From the NCBI GenBank assembly GCA_934661165.1, contig CAKUJB010000005.1, positions 1 through 41,486 of the forward strand: a stretch of DNA of 41,486 nt, written 5' to 3'. Every line of letters begins with the position of its first letter. Position 1 is the first letter of the stretch. The notes beneath the pieces were generated by a model. The model searched no databases. It was not told the origin of the DNA and saw only the letters and a list, made by a program, of their open reading frames with translations. This stretch comes from an uncultured Microbacteriaceae bacterium (GTDB taxonomy: Bacteria; Actinomycetota; Actinomycetes; Actinomycetales; Microbacteriaceae). Position numbers and translations under genes: made by a program. Shown here in pieces: positions 17,958 through 26,127 of this stretch.

Positions 17958-20093
17958 TCAGTCGGACGGCTTCCGCGGCTTCGGGTACTTGAGCGGCGGC
18001 ACCTTGCGCTTCGGGCCCCACCAGTCGTCGTCGCTCGCGGCGGTCGGGGTGTCGCCGTGGCTCCCGTGCGCATGCGAGGAATGCGCGTGGCCGCCGGGCG
18101 CATTCGTCCCGTGATCGCCGTGATCGCCACCGCAGTGGCACTCGTCGCTGCACGCGCAGGCCGCGCCGCCGCCGTGCCCGCACGAGCAGCTCCCGCCCGC
18201 GCAGTGGCACGCGCCGGAGAGGTCCGGGACGTCGAGAGACGGGTTGCGGTCGAAGAAGCCGTGGGGCCGGAGCCTGAAGCCGATCTTGTCGACGGGCATG
18301 ATCGGCCAGTCCTCGGTGCGCGGGAAGTGCGTGAGGCCGAACGTGTGCCACACGACGATGTCCTCGCCGTCGATGCTCTGGTCGCCCGCGCTGTACGCGG
18401 GCAGGCCCGCGCCGCCGGGGTGCTGGTTCGGCAGGTAGCCGGCGGCCCAGAGCTGGCCGGGGGCGTCGCGCGTGACCCAGAGGTGCTTCGTCGCGAAGGC
18501 GGCGCGCTTCGCGATCGGCGACTCGTCCGCCGCCAGGAGGACCGGGGTCGGCTGCGGCTCGAGGTGGAACGAGGGCGCCTCGCCGACGTGGTTCGTCGGG
18601 CCCGTGCTGAGGATCCGCCAGACGCGGCCGACGGTCGTGTCGGCGAGGCGCTGCGCCGCCTGCTCGGTGGTGAGGCGCGTGACCTTGCGGGTGAAGGCGT
18701 TGCCCCACGGGTTGGTGTCCGAGATGGGGAGGCGGACGGCGTCGAGCTCCTCGACCGCGTTCGGCTGGCCGTCGAGCCACGGCTCGAAACGGGCGGAGAA
18801 GAGGTGCTGGTGGACGGGCGCGCCGAGGCCGGGCGCGATCTCCGTCGCGTACGGACGATCCTCCTCGCGCAGGCCCGAGGTGAAGACGATGCCCGTCGCC
18901 TTGCCCTCGAGCTCGACCGTGCCGTCGAGGCCGAAGTACCAGTAGAAGCCGTAGTCGTAGTTGCCGATCGTCACGAAGAAGGAGACGACGAGGCGCCGGT
19001 TGCGCCGGGTCTCGTGGCTCGGCATGAAGTCGTCGTGGTGCTTCCAGAGGATGCCGGCGTCCTCCTCGTGGATGCAGATCGCGTTGCGGAGGGTGCGCGG
19101 CCGGCCGTGGTTGTCCGAGACGATCGCGTCGAGGTACGTGATGTCGCCGAGGCAGTCGCAGCCGAGCTCGAGCGCATTCGCGAGGTTGCCGAACTCGTAC
19201 TCGCCCGCGTCGAAGTAGTTCTGCCAGCCGTGCATCGGCGTCGGGTCGCCGTAGGGGACGACCATCTCGGACACGGAGGCGCGGTGGATGACCTTGCGGT
19301 CGCCGACGCGGATGTCGTGGAGGGTGAGCCCCTCGCGGCCGTTGAAGCCGACGCGGATCGACCAGCCCTCCCACTCGAGCACGTTGTCCTCGAGCGTGAA
19401 GGACACGCCCTCGGGCTGCGTGATCGAGATCGGCTTGAGGCTCGTGCGCGCCGGCCCCGAGACCTCGTCGCTCGTGTAGTCGCCGCTCGTGGCGGGGATC
19501 GGCCGCTGGTCCATCTCGACGAGGCGCACGACGCGGCGCTCGATGAGGTCGATGTGCGCGACGAGTCCGTCGATCGGGTGGGCCCAGGGGGAGTCGCCCG
19601 CGTAGTCGCTGCGGAAGGAGAGGACGCGGAGCATCCGACGCCCCTCCTCGCCGTCGTAGTAGCCGGAGCCCGCCGACAGCGGGCAGCAGAAGACGTTGTC
19701 GAGGTCGGTGATGCCGCGGCGCTCGACCGCGGCCCGCCACTCGGGGTCCGCCTTGACGATGTCGCCCGCGGCGGCGAAGTCCTCCTCGATGACCGGGCCC
19801 ATGCCGTCGACGGCGGGGTCGAAGTCCTCCCGCGCGACGACCTGACCGCTCGCGATGTCGACGACGATGCGGCTCGTGCGGGCGTGCGCGAGCGACATGA
19901 CGAGGCCGGAGACGAGCCGGGGCAGCGTCGCGCCGGACTCGAAGGCGCGGTAGTCGACGCGGCTCGGCTCCTCGAGCGCGACGTAGGCGAACCGGGTCGA
20001 GGCGTCGACGAGGCCCGCGGCCTCGGCGGCGGTCCGGAATGCGTCGATCTCGGCGGGGCTGAGCGGGCTGAGCGGGTGCGGGGCGGCGGACAT
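17958..20093 (-). CDS. copper-containing primary amine oxidase with Cys/His-rich C-terminal tail
   Basis: A 711-residue quinone amine oxidase converting primary amines to aldehydes with release of ammonia and hydrogen peroxide. The topaquinone precursor is Tyr379 in GNYDYGF. The catalytic base is Asp295 in YFDAGEY. The copper ligands are His428 and His430 in VHQH and His589 in THFPRTEDWP. These positions match the Arthrobacter-type enzyme closely. No signal peptide is seen, so it is probably cytoplasmic. Unlike the usual enzyme, it continues with a tail at about 629-680 holding eight cysteines in four CXC motifs and about ten histidines, then a basic, Pro-rich end. ATG 20093 was chosen because AAGGGGA lies upstream and the family N terminus follows. 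A palindrome at 20127-20144 precedes it. The substrate may be phenylethylamine, tyramine or similar, which is inference. Confidence 0.95.
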   Translation of the reverse strand: MSAAPHPLSPLSPAEIDAFRTAAEAAGLVDASTRFAYVALEEPSRVDYRAFESGATLPRLVSGLVMSLAHARTSRIVVDIASGQVVAREDFDPAVDGMGPVIEEDFAAAGDIVKADPEWRAAVERRGITDLDNVFCCPLSAGSGYYDGEEGRRMLRVLSFRSDYAGDSPWAHPIDGLVAHIDLIERRVVRLVEMDQRPIPATSGDYTSDEVSGPARTSLKPISITQPEGVSFTLEDNVLEWEGWSIRVGFNGREGLTLHDIRVGDRKVIHRASVSEMVVPYGDPTPMHGWQNYFDAGEYEFGNLANALELGCDCLGDITYLDAIVSDNHGRPRTLRNAICIHEEDAGILWKHHDDFMPSHETRRNRRLVVSFFVTIGNYDYGFYWYFGLDGTVELEGKATGIVFTSGLREEDRPYATEIAPGLGAPVHQHLFSARFEPWLDGQPNAVEELDAVRLPISDTNPWGNAFTRKVTRLTTEQAAQRLADTTVGRVWRILSTGPTNHVGEAPSFHLEPQPTPVLLAADESPIAKRAAFATKHLWVTRDAPGQLWAAGYLPNQHPGGAGLPAYSAGDQSIDGEDIVVWHTFGLTHFPRTEDWPIMPVDKIGFRLRPHGFFDRNPSLDVPDLSGACHCAGGSCSCGHGGGAACACSDECHCGGDHGDHGTNAPGGHAHSSHAHGSHGDTPTAASDDDWWGPKRKVPPLKYPKPRKPSD

Positions 20094-20126
20094 CAGGTCC
20101 CCTTCGGACGTCGGCGTTGACGGGAT

Positions 20127-20144
20127 ATTCTCCCTGCGGAGAAT
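20127..20144. promoter_or_regulatory. perfect palindrome ATTCTCC-N4-GGAGAAT, candidate TetR operator of the amine oxidase
   Basis: ATTCTCC (20127-20133) and GGAGAAT (20138-20144) are perfect inverted copies 34 bp before the amine oxidase start. They abut an AT-rich TATTAT that could serve as the minus-strand -10 box. A close copy precedes the permease (21858-21875). The adjacent TetR regulator is the obvious candidate to bind both. The rest of 20094-20255 holds no gene. Confidence 0.65.
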
Positions 20145-20255
20145 AATACGGCTGCTGGCTAGGAAGTCTAGGGTGCGGGCCGCGGGGGCGGCAGGGCGCG
20201 GATGCGACGGGGCCCCGCCGACCCGGAGGTCGAGCGGGGCCCTGCGCATTCCTGA

Positions 20256-21734
20256 CTAGTTGACCGGGGTCTCCTCGAACTTCTCGAGGTCGGCCGCGAG
20301 GCCGTCGTAGACGTCCGGCTTCTTCGCGCGGAGCACGAGGGCGTAGACGATGCCGCCGACGAGCGCGAGTGCGAGGATCCACGGCAGCACGACGACGTAC
20401 GCCTCCTCCGATCCCGCGATGAGCGGGAAGTTGACGAGCGCGAAGACGCTGATCACCGCGAGCGCGAGGAAGCCGATGCCCGGCGCGATGAAGGTGCTCC
20501 ACCAGCGCGGGTCGCCCTTGCGCCGGAAGTGGACGACGACGGCGAGCGCCGCGATCGCCTGCACGATCATGACCGCGAGCGTGCCGAAGCCGATGCCGAC
20601 CGGCACGAGCGTGACGACCGGCGGTGGCGGCTCGGCCATGCTCAGCTCGGTGAGCGCGAAGATGCCGGCGATGACGATGCCGAACAGGAGGTTGACGACG
20701 AGCGCCCGCGCCGGCACGCCGTTCTTGTTCGTCGCGGCGAACCAGCGCGGCAGGATGCGCGCCCGGCCGAGCGCGAAGAGGTAGCGCGCCGCCGAGTTGT
20801 GGAACGCGAGCTGCGCGGCGAAGAGGCTCACGACGAGCAGCACGAGCAGGATCGATGTGAAGACCGGGCCGAGGTACGTGTCGACGAGCCCGATTGTGAG
20901 GTCGCCCGCCTCGAGGTGCTCGAGCGCGACGCCCTGCGCGTCGCGGACGCCGACCGCGCTGACGATCGCCCAGGCGACGAATGCGTGGAGCACGCCGATG
21001 ACGATGATCGCCGTGTACGTCGCCCGCGGGATCGTGCGCCGCGGCTCCCGCGCCTCCTCGCTGAACAGCGAGGTCGCCTCGAAACCGATGAACGCGGTCG
21101 CGACGAGGAGCAGGCCGATCCAGATCGAGCCGCCGACGAGGACCTCCGGGCCGAGCGCGAGCGTGAACGCCTCGAAGCTGAAGCCGGTCTGCACGAGCAC
21201 CGAGATGGCGAAGGCGAGCAGGATGATGATCTCGAGGATGAGCGCGATCGCGAGCACGATCGCCGAGATCTGGATGCCGGCCCGCGCGAGCAGGAAGCCG
21301 ACGAAGAAGAGCACGGCGCCGGCGATGAACCAGTGGACCTCGAAGCCGAAGAGCGCCGGGAGCACGACGACGCCCGTGAAGAAGCCGAGGGTGCCCGTCG
21401 CGCCGGCGACGAAGAAGTTGTAGCCGATCGTCGCGATGAGCCCGGTGACGAGGCCGGCCGGTCGGCCGAGACCCTTCACCGCGATCGCGTAGAAGCCGCC
21501 GGTGTTGACGAGCTCCTTCGTGATCTGCGCGTAGCCGATCGCGAAGAGCAGGAGGGCGGCGGCGACGATGAGCACCGCCACCGGCGTCCCGCCGCCATTG
21601 CCGAGCGCGATCGCCATGGGGAGCACGACGATCGCGACGGTGAGCGGTGCGACGGCCGCGAGCACGAGGAAGACAATGGCGGGGACGCCGAGCTGATTGG
21701 GCTTCAGCTTCCCCGCAGTGGGTTCAGAGGACAC
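20256..21734 (-). CDS. APC-superfamily amino acid/amine permease
   Basis: A 492-residue integral membrane protein with about 12 hydrophobic helices, starting with KLKPNQLGVPAIVFLVLAAVAPLT, the usual first-helix pattern of amino acid-polyamine-organocation permeases. The region around GFEATSLFSEEAREPRRTIPRAT is the conserved motif of the family after helix 6. The GTG start at 21734 is set by AAAGGAG five bases upstream; a longer in-frame extension to 21779 is unlikely. It sits between the TetR regulator and the copper amine oxidase on one strand, so it probably imports the amine substrate of the oxidase. Substrate is inference from context. Confidence 0.93.
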   Translation of the reverse strand: MSSEPTAGKLKPNQLGVPAIVFLVLAAVAPLTVAIVVLPMAIALGNGGGTPVAVLIVAAALLLFAIGYAQITKELVNTGGFYAIAVKGLGRPAGLVTGLIATIGYNFFVAGATGTLGFFTGVVVLPALFGFEVHWFIAGAVLFFVGFLLARAGIQISAIVLAIALILEIIILLAFAISVLVQTGFSFEAFTLALGPEVLVGGSIWIGLLLVATAFIGFEATSLFSEEAREPRRTIPRATYTAIIVIGVLHAFVAWAIVSAVGVRDAQGVALEHLEAGDLTIGLVDTYLGPVFTSILLVLLVVSLFAAQLAFHNSAARYLFALGRARILPRWFAATNKNGVPARALVVNLLFGIVIAGIFALTELSMAEPPPPVVTLVPVGIGFGTLAVMIVQAIAALAVVVHFRRKGDPRWWSTFIAPGIGFLALAVISVFALVNFPLIAGSEEAYVVVLPWILALALVGGIVYALVLRAKKPDVYDGLAADLEKFEETPVN

Positions 21735-21857
21735 CTGATCTCCTTTGATTCGGTCGAGGACGCCTGCACCTGCGGCCACGCCCCACCCCCAGCGGCGTCA
21801 TCGTCGCTGCGTGTCGCGGTACGTCACCGTGCCGGTGTCGCGAGTCAATCTACTTTG

Positions 21858-21875
21858 ATTCTCCCGCCGGAGAGC
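21858..21875. promoter_or_regulatory. near-palindrome ATTCTCC-N4-GGAGAGC, candidate TetR operator of the permease
   Basis: ATTCTCC (21858-21864) matches the amine oxidase operator arm exactly. The second arm GGAGAGC (21869-21875) differs in the last two bases. It lies about 124 nt before the permease start and downstream of the TetR stop. The rest of 21735-21909 shows no gene. Confidence 0.6.
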
Positions 21876-21909
21876 AAACATTTCTCGGCGCGGCAGTGAC
21901 CGCCGCCGC

Positions 21910-22494
21910 TCAGAGCGCCGCGAGGATCCGCTCGAGCGCGGCCCGCTGCCGCCGCGGGGTCGTCCGCGTCGGGGTGAAGATCTCCATCGCCTGCAGGCCC
22001 ATCATCATCCACATGATCGAGTCGACGACGTCCGTGTTCGACGCCTCGCTCGTGAGCTCGCCGTCCGCGCGCGCCTCGTCGAGGTGCTGGACGATCTGCT
22101 CGCGGAACGTGGCCTCGTGGCTGCGGAAGAGGTCGGCGAGTCCCGGCAGCGAGAGCGAGCGGCCCCAGAATGCGACGACGACCGCCGCCTCGACCTCGCG
22201 CTCGTGGTCGAGCGGCATGATCTCGTGGCAGAAGCGCCGGAGGGCGTCGAGTCCACGCCGATCGCGGATCGCCCGCACCGAGCGCGCGACCGACCGCTCG
22301 TACGCCCGCATGTAGGAGGCGACGAGGAGCTCGTCCTTCGTCGCGAAGTACGGCTTGAGCGCCCCGTTCGAGTAGCCCGCGGCCGCTGCGACGCCCCGCA
22401 GCGTCACGGCGTCGAAGCCGTGCTCGCGGATGATCCGCCAGGCGACGTCGATGAACTCGTCGCGCCGGGCCGACTTGTCGACGATCTTGGGCAC
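21910..22494 (-). CDS. TetR-family transcriptional regulator
   Basis: A 194-residue regulator. The N-terminal helix-turn-helix is seen in VTLRGVAAAAGYSNGALKPYFATKDELL (about residues 30-57), followed by an all-helical ligand-binding domain resembling the BetI-like group. The GTG start at 22494 has TAGTCT seven bases upstream, so it may be leaderless. It is followed on the same strand by the amine permease and amine oxidase, both preceded by a matching palindrome, so it probably represses amine use and is released by the amine or aldehyde. That role is inference. Confidence 0.92.
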   Translation of the reverse strand: MPKIVDKSARRDEFIDVAWRIIREHGFDAVTLRGVAAAAGYSNGALKPYFATKDELLVASYMRAYERSVARSVRAIRDRRGLDALRRFCHEIMPLDHEREVEAAVVVAFWGRSLSLPGLADLFRSHEATFREQIVQHLDEARADGELTSEASNTDVVDSIMWMMMGLQAMEIFTPTRTTPRRQRAALERILAAL

Positions 22495-22501
22495 GATCTG
22501 C

Positions 22502-22507
22502 AGACTA
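22502..22507 (-). promoter_or_regulatory. -10 box of a likely leaderless promoter for the TetR gene
   Basis: TAGTCT on the minus strand ends seven bases before the GTG start, within the 36-nt gap after the acyl-CoA synthetase stop. This spacing is typical of leaderless actinobacterial transcripts. Confidence 0.45.
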
Positions 22508-22530
22508 GCCCTCCGGCCGCGGCCCGGGAC

Positions 22531-24168
22531 TCAGCCGCCCGCGAGGACGAGCTCGCGGAGCCGCGCGAGATCGACCTTGCCGGACGGCCCCCGCTCGAGC
22601 GAGTCGACGACGATGAGGCGCTGCGGCTTCTTGTAGCCGGCGAGCCGCGTTCCGACGAATGCGCGGAGGGCCTCCGCCTCGACCTCCGCGCCCGGGCGGC
22701 GGGCGACGACCGCGGCGACGGCCTGCCCCCAGCGCGGGTCCGGGACGCCGAAGACGGCGACGTCGACGACGTCCTCGTGCGCGAGGAGCTCCTCCTCGAC
22801 CTCGGCGGGGTAGACCTTCTCCCCGCCAGTGTTGACGACCGCGGCGCCCCGGCCGAGGAACTCGACCGTGCCCTCGGCGTCGAGCAGGCGCACCCAGTCG
22901 CCGGGCGACACCCGCCGCACCCCGTCGACGACGCGGTAGACCTCCGCCGTCTTCTCCGGCTCGTCGAGATAGCCCATCGGCATCGCGCCCGAGTAGGCGA
23001 GCAGGCCCGTCTCGCCGACGGCGACGGGCTCGCCGTCGTCGCCGATGACGCTCGCGCCCGCCGCGAGGCGGAGTCGGCTCGGCAGCTCGTCGAGCGAGCG
23101 GACGAAGGAGATCGCGTACGGGCCGCCCTCCGTCGAGGCGACGATGTCCATGAGCGTCGCACTCGGCATCCGGCGGATGAGCTCGGCCTTCCGATCGTCG
23201 GTCCAGGCCATGCCCGAGGAGATGATCGAGGTGACGGCGTGGACGTCGTACGGCGCGCCCGCGAGCTCCGCGGCGTCGATCGCGTCGATGAGCGGGCTCG
23301 CGATCGCGTTGCCGACGACGATGAGCCGGGTCACCCGATGCTCGACGATCGTGCGCAGCGCCTGGACCGGGTCGAGGCGCGGGCTGTCGAGCAGGACGAC
23401 CGAGCCGCCGATGACGAGGCCGTTCATGACGCTGACGAGCGCGGTGAGGTGCATGAGCGGGGCGAGCGGGAGGACCCGGGGCGGGCCGCCGGGGACGCGG
23501 CCGGCGTGCGCCGCGAATTCCTCGTCGCTCGTCGGCACCGGCAGGCCGGCGGCGGTGAACGTCGAGACGGTCTGCGCGTCGAGGAGGTCGCCGTGGCGCC
23601 AGACGACCGCCTTCGGCGTGCCGGTCGTGCCGCCCGTGAAAACGTAGAGGAGGTCGGACCCGCTGCGCTCGTCGGGGCCGTCGTACCGCTCGGTGAGCTC
23701 CGACTCGTACTCGAGCCCGCCGGGCGCGACCGGCTCATCGGCGACGACGAACCGCGCCGGGCGCGGGACACCGGCCGCGAGCAGCTCGCTCGCGCCGGCG
23801 ACCTCGGCCTGGAGCGAGGCCGGGTGCACGATCGCCGTCGCGCCGCAGATGCGGATGAGCTCGGCGAGCTCCTTCGCGCGGTAGCGGAAGTTCATGTTGA
23901 CGGGGATCGCGCCGAGCTTGAAGGCGGCGTACACCGCCTCGAGGAACTCGGGGCGGTTGTAGAGGTAGACGCCGACCCGGTCGCCGCGCCCGATGCCGTG
24001 CCGGGCGAGCGCCGCCGCGAGCCGGCTCGCGCGGTCCTCGAACTCGCGGAACGTCACGACGCCGGCGGGGCTGATGATCGCGGGATCGTCCGGGACGGCC
24101 GCGGCGACGCGATCCCAGATCGTCGACCAGTTGAGATCCCACGGGAGCGGGGGGAGGGCGTCGGTCAT
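22531..24168 (-). CDS. AMP-forming acyl-CoA synthetase
   Basis: A 545-residue ANL-superfamily enzyme that activates a carboxylic acid with ATP and CoA. The phosphate loop is FTGGTTGTPKAV (about residue 175), the adenine-contact motif is ASTEGG, the hinge region is GDWVRLLDAEG and the catalytic lysine motif near the end is RGPSGKVDLARL. Length and motifs are complete. The acid cannot be named; fatty or aromatic acids are possible. ATG 24168 was chosen; a TTG nine bases upstream in frame sits closer to a GAGGA and is an alternative. It is divergent from a MarR regulator, with a palindrome between them. It could act on acids made from amine-derived aldehydes, which is inference from distance only. 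Confidence 0.92.
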   Translation of the reverse strand: MTDALPPLPWDLNWSTIWDRVAAAVPDDPAIISPAGVVTFREFEDRASRLAAALARHGIGRGDRVGVYLYNRPEFLEAVYAAFKLGAIPVNMNFRYRAKELAELIRICGATAIVHPASLQAEVAGASELLAAGVPRPARFVVADEPVAPGGLEYESELTERYDGPDERSGSDLLYVFTGGTTGTPKAVVWRHGDLLDAQTVSTFTAAGLPVPTSDEEFAAHAGRVPGGPPRVLPLAPLMHLTALVSVMNGLVIGGSVVLLDSPRLDPVQALRTIVEHRVTRLIVVGNAIASPLIDAIDAAELAGAPYDVHAVTSIISSGMAWTDDRKAELIRRMPSATLMDIVASTEGGPYAISFVRSLDELPSRLRLAAGASVIGDDGEPVAVGETGLLAYSGAMPMGYLDEPEKTAEVYRVVDGVRRVSPGDWVRLLDAEGTVEFLGRGAAVVNTGGEKVYPAEVEEELLAHEDVVDVAVFGVPDPRWGQAVAAVVARRPGAEVEAEALRAFVGTRLAGYKKPQRLIVVDSLERGPSGKVDLARLRELVLAGG

Positions 24169-24215
24169 CGTCGTCAATGTTCCTCGGCTGCGCGGCACGG
24201 ATTCGGCCGCCAAGA

Positions 24216-24245
24216 TTGTCAGGGAACCTGATTTTCCCCCATGAT
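24216..24245 (+). promoter_or_regulatory. promoter and palindromic operator of the MarR gene
   Basis: TTGTCA (24216-24221) and CATGAT (24240-24245) are spaced 18 bp and fit a -35/-10 pair. The palindrome TCAGG-GAA-CCTGA (24219-24231) overlaps the -35 end and spacer. A MarR repressor bound there would block its own promoter and possibly the divergent acyl-CoA synthetase. The region 24169-24316 holds no other gene. Confidence 0.5.
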
Positions 24246-24316
24246 CGTCGTACCGGCAAGTCATGTCGGGGCGGGACCCGGGCGCGCTCGGGGCCGCAGG
24301 CACGAGGAGGTGCGCG

Positions 24317-24778
24317 ATGGCGCGGCGGCTGGACACCGAGCGGGCGGCGGGGATCCCGTCCCTCATCTACCTGATCAAACAGGTCGAGCTCGCCGCGAAA
24401 TCGCACCTCGACGAGATCGTCGCGCCGCACGGCATCACCGCGCTGCAGTACACCGCGCTCGCCGTGCTCGCCCGCAATCCGGGGATGACGAGCGCGCGAC
24501 TCGCGCGGAACGCATTCGTCCGCGTGCAGTCGATGGCGCAGACGATCGGCGTGCTCGAGGAGCGCGGCTGGATCGAGCGCGAGGTCGACCCGGAGTCGCG
24601 GCGGCAGCTGCGCATCTGCCTCACTCCGGCCGGGTGGGAGCTCGTGCGGGCGGTGCAGGTGCCGCTCGAGGCGTTCGAGCGCGAGATGCTCGAGGAGCTC
24701 AGCGACGAGGAGGTCGAGGTCCTCGGCAGCGTGCTCCACCGGCTGCGGCACCGGCTGAGCGGCTCGCACCCGCACTGA
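24317..24778 (+). CDS. MarR-family transcriptional regulator
   Basis: A 153-residue winged-helix regulator. The DNA-binding core is ALAVLARNPGMTSARLARNAFVRVQSMAQTIGVLEERGWIEREVDPESRRQLRICLTPAG, with the family's wing motif (DPESRR) and LTPAG after it. Flanking helices would form the dimer. ATG 24317 has GAGGAGG at ideal distance; an ATG at 24263 is less likely because it has no such site and starts near the operator. It is divergent from the acyl-CoA synthetase and probably controls that gene and itself in response to a small organic acid or its CoA ester (inference). Confidence 0.92.
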   Translation: MARRLDTERAAGIPSLIYLIKQVELAAKSHLDEIVAPHGITALQYTALAVLARNPGMTSARLARNAFVRVQSMAQTIGVLEERGWIEREVDPESRRQLRICLTPAGWELVRAVQVPLEAFEREMLEELSDEEVEVLGSVLHRLRHRLSGSHPH

Positions 24779-24819
24779 TCGGCGCTATCCCGCTCTTCCC
24801 CGCCGAGGGGCGCTGCCAC

Positions 24820-24825
24820 TACCGT
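24820..24825 (+). promoter_or_regulatory. -10 box of a leaderless promoter (saccharopine-dehydrogenase-like gene)
   Basis: TACCGT ends six bases before ATG 24832, and no ribosome-binding site is present. This is the typical layout for a leaderless transcript. Confidence 0.55.
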
Positions 24826-24831
24826 CAACGC

Positions 24832-26118
24832 ATGCGCATCCTCCTCGTCGGCGCCGGCGGGGTCGGCGACGCCTTCGCGAGGATCGCCGCCCGCCGCGAC
24901 TTCTATGACGTGATCGTCGTGAGCGACTATGACCCCGGCCGCGCCGAGCGGACCGTCGCGTGGATCACCGAGCACCACGGACCCGAGGTCGGCGCGCGAT
25001 TCGCGGCGGCGCGGATCGACGCGGGCTCGCCCGAGACCGTCGCGGCGCTCATCCGGGAGCACGGCATCACGCACGTGCTCAATGCGGTCGAGCCGCGCTA
25101 CGTGCCGACCGTCTTCGCCGGCGCGCTCGCGGGCGGCGCCGACTACCTCGACATGGCGATGAGCCTGTCGACGCCCCACCCGGACGAGCCCCACCGGCTG
25201 CCGGGGGTCAAGCTCGGCGACCTGCAGTTCGCCGCCGCCGCGGAGTGGGAGTCGGCGGGCCGGCTCGCGCTCGTCGGGATCGGGGTCGAGCCCGGGCTCT
25301 CCGACGTGCTCGCCAGGTACGCCGTCGACGAGCTCTTCGCGACCGTCGACGAGCTCGGCACCCGGGACGGGGCGAACCTCGTCGTGCGCGACGAGACGGG
25401 GCGCGAGATCTTCGCGCCGTCGTTCAGCATCTGGACGACGATCGAGGAGTGCCTGAACCCGCCGGTCATCTACGAGCGGGACCGCGGCTGGTTCACGACG
25501 GAGCCGTTCAGCGAGCCGGAGGTCTTCGACTTCCCCGAGGGCATCGGGCCCGTCGAGTGCGTCAACGTCGAGCACGAGGAGGTGCTCCTCATGCCGCGCT
25601 GGCTCGATGCGACGCGCGTGACGTTCAAGTACGGGCTCGGCAGCGAATTCATCGGCGTCCTCAAGACGCTCAATCTGCTCGGCCTCGACCGCACCGACCC
25701 GGTCCGGGTGCGCAGCGCCGCGGGACCGGTCGAGGTCGCCCCGAGGGACGTCGTCGCCGCGACGCTGCCCGACCCCGCGGGGATCGGCCCGCGGATGACC
25801 GGCAAGACCTGCGCGGGCGTCTGGGTGCGCGGCACCGGCAAGGACGGCGCGCCGCGCTCGACGTACCTGTACCACGTCGCCGACAACGAGTGGACGATGC
25901 AGGAGTACGGCGCGCAGTGCGTCGTGTGGCAGACCGCGCTCAACCCCGCGATCGCCCTCGAGCTCCTTGCGACCGGGGCGTGGTCGGGCACCGGGGTGCT
26001 CGGGCCGGAGGCGTTCGACGCCCGGCCGTTCCTCGAGCTCATGGCGCGGCCGATCGCCGAGGGCGGGTACGGGCAGCCGTGGGGCGTGCAGGAGCTGGCG
26101 CCGGTCGCCGCTGAGTAG
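24832..26118 (+). CDS. saccharopine dehydrogenase-family NAD(P)-dependent oxidoreductase
   Basis: A 428-residue oxidoreductase. It opens with the Rossmann motif VGAGGVGDAFARIAARR, followed by VVSDYDPGRAERTVAW, and a saccharopine-dehydrogenase-type catalytic domain. The family includes enzymes of lysine metabolism and carboxynorspermidine dehydrogenase, which form or break secondary amines between amino acids and aldehydes. The exact substrate is not visible. The motifs GVEPGLSDVLARY and the long C-terminal domain (FKYGLGSEFIGVLK, TYLYHVADNEWTMQEYG) are full-length. The start at ATG 24832 is supported by the leaderless -10 box. It follows MarR by 53 nt on the same strand. Its stop TAG lies inside the -10 box of the next gene. 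Confidence 0.88.
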   Translation: MRILLVGAGGVGDAFARIAARRDFYDVIVVSDYDPGRAERTVAWITEHHGPEVGARFAAARIDAGSPETVAALIREHGITHVLNAVEPRYVPTVFAGALAGGADYLDMAMSLSTPHPDEPHRLPGVKLGDLQFAAAAEWESAGRLALVGIGVEPGLSDVLARYAVDELFATVDELGTRDGANLVVRDETGREIFAPSFSIWTTIEECLNPPVIYERDRGWFTTEPFSEPEVFDFPEGIGPVECVNVEHEEVLLMPRWLDATRVTFKYGLGSEFIGVLKTLNLLGLDRTDPVRVRSAAGPVEVAPRDVVAATLPDPAGIGPRMTGKTCAGVWVRGTGKDGAPRSTYLYHVADNEWTMQEYGAQCVVWQTALNPAIALELLATGAWSGTGVLGPEAFDARPFLELMARPIAEGGYGQPWGVQELAPVAAE

Positions 26119-26121
26119 GGT
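26116..26121 (+). promoter_or_regulatory. -10 box of a leaderless promoter (HerA-like ATPase gene)
   Basis: TAGGGT ends six bases before ATG 26128. The first three bases are also the stop codon of the preceding gene. Same arrangement as before 14362 and 24832. Confidence 0.55.
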
Positions 26122-26127
26122 TGGCGC

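Noticed and set aside
24241..24831. Upstream extension of the saccharopine-dehydrogenase-like gene
   Set aside because: The frame is open but overlaps the MarR gene, and its translation is an Arg-rich shadow. The Rossmann fold starts at 24832.
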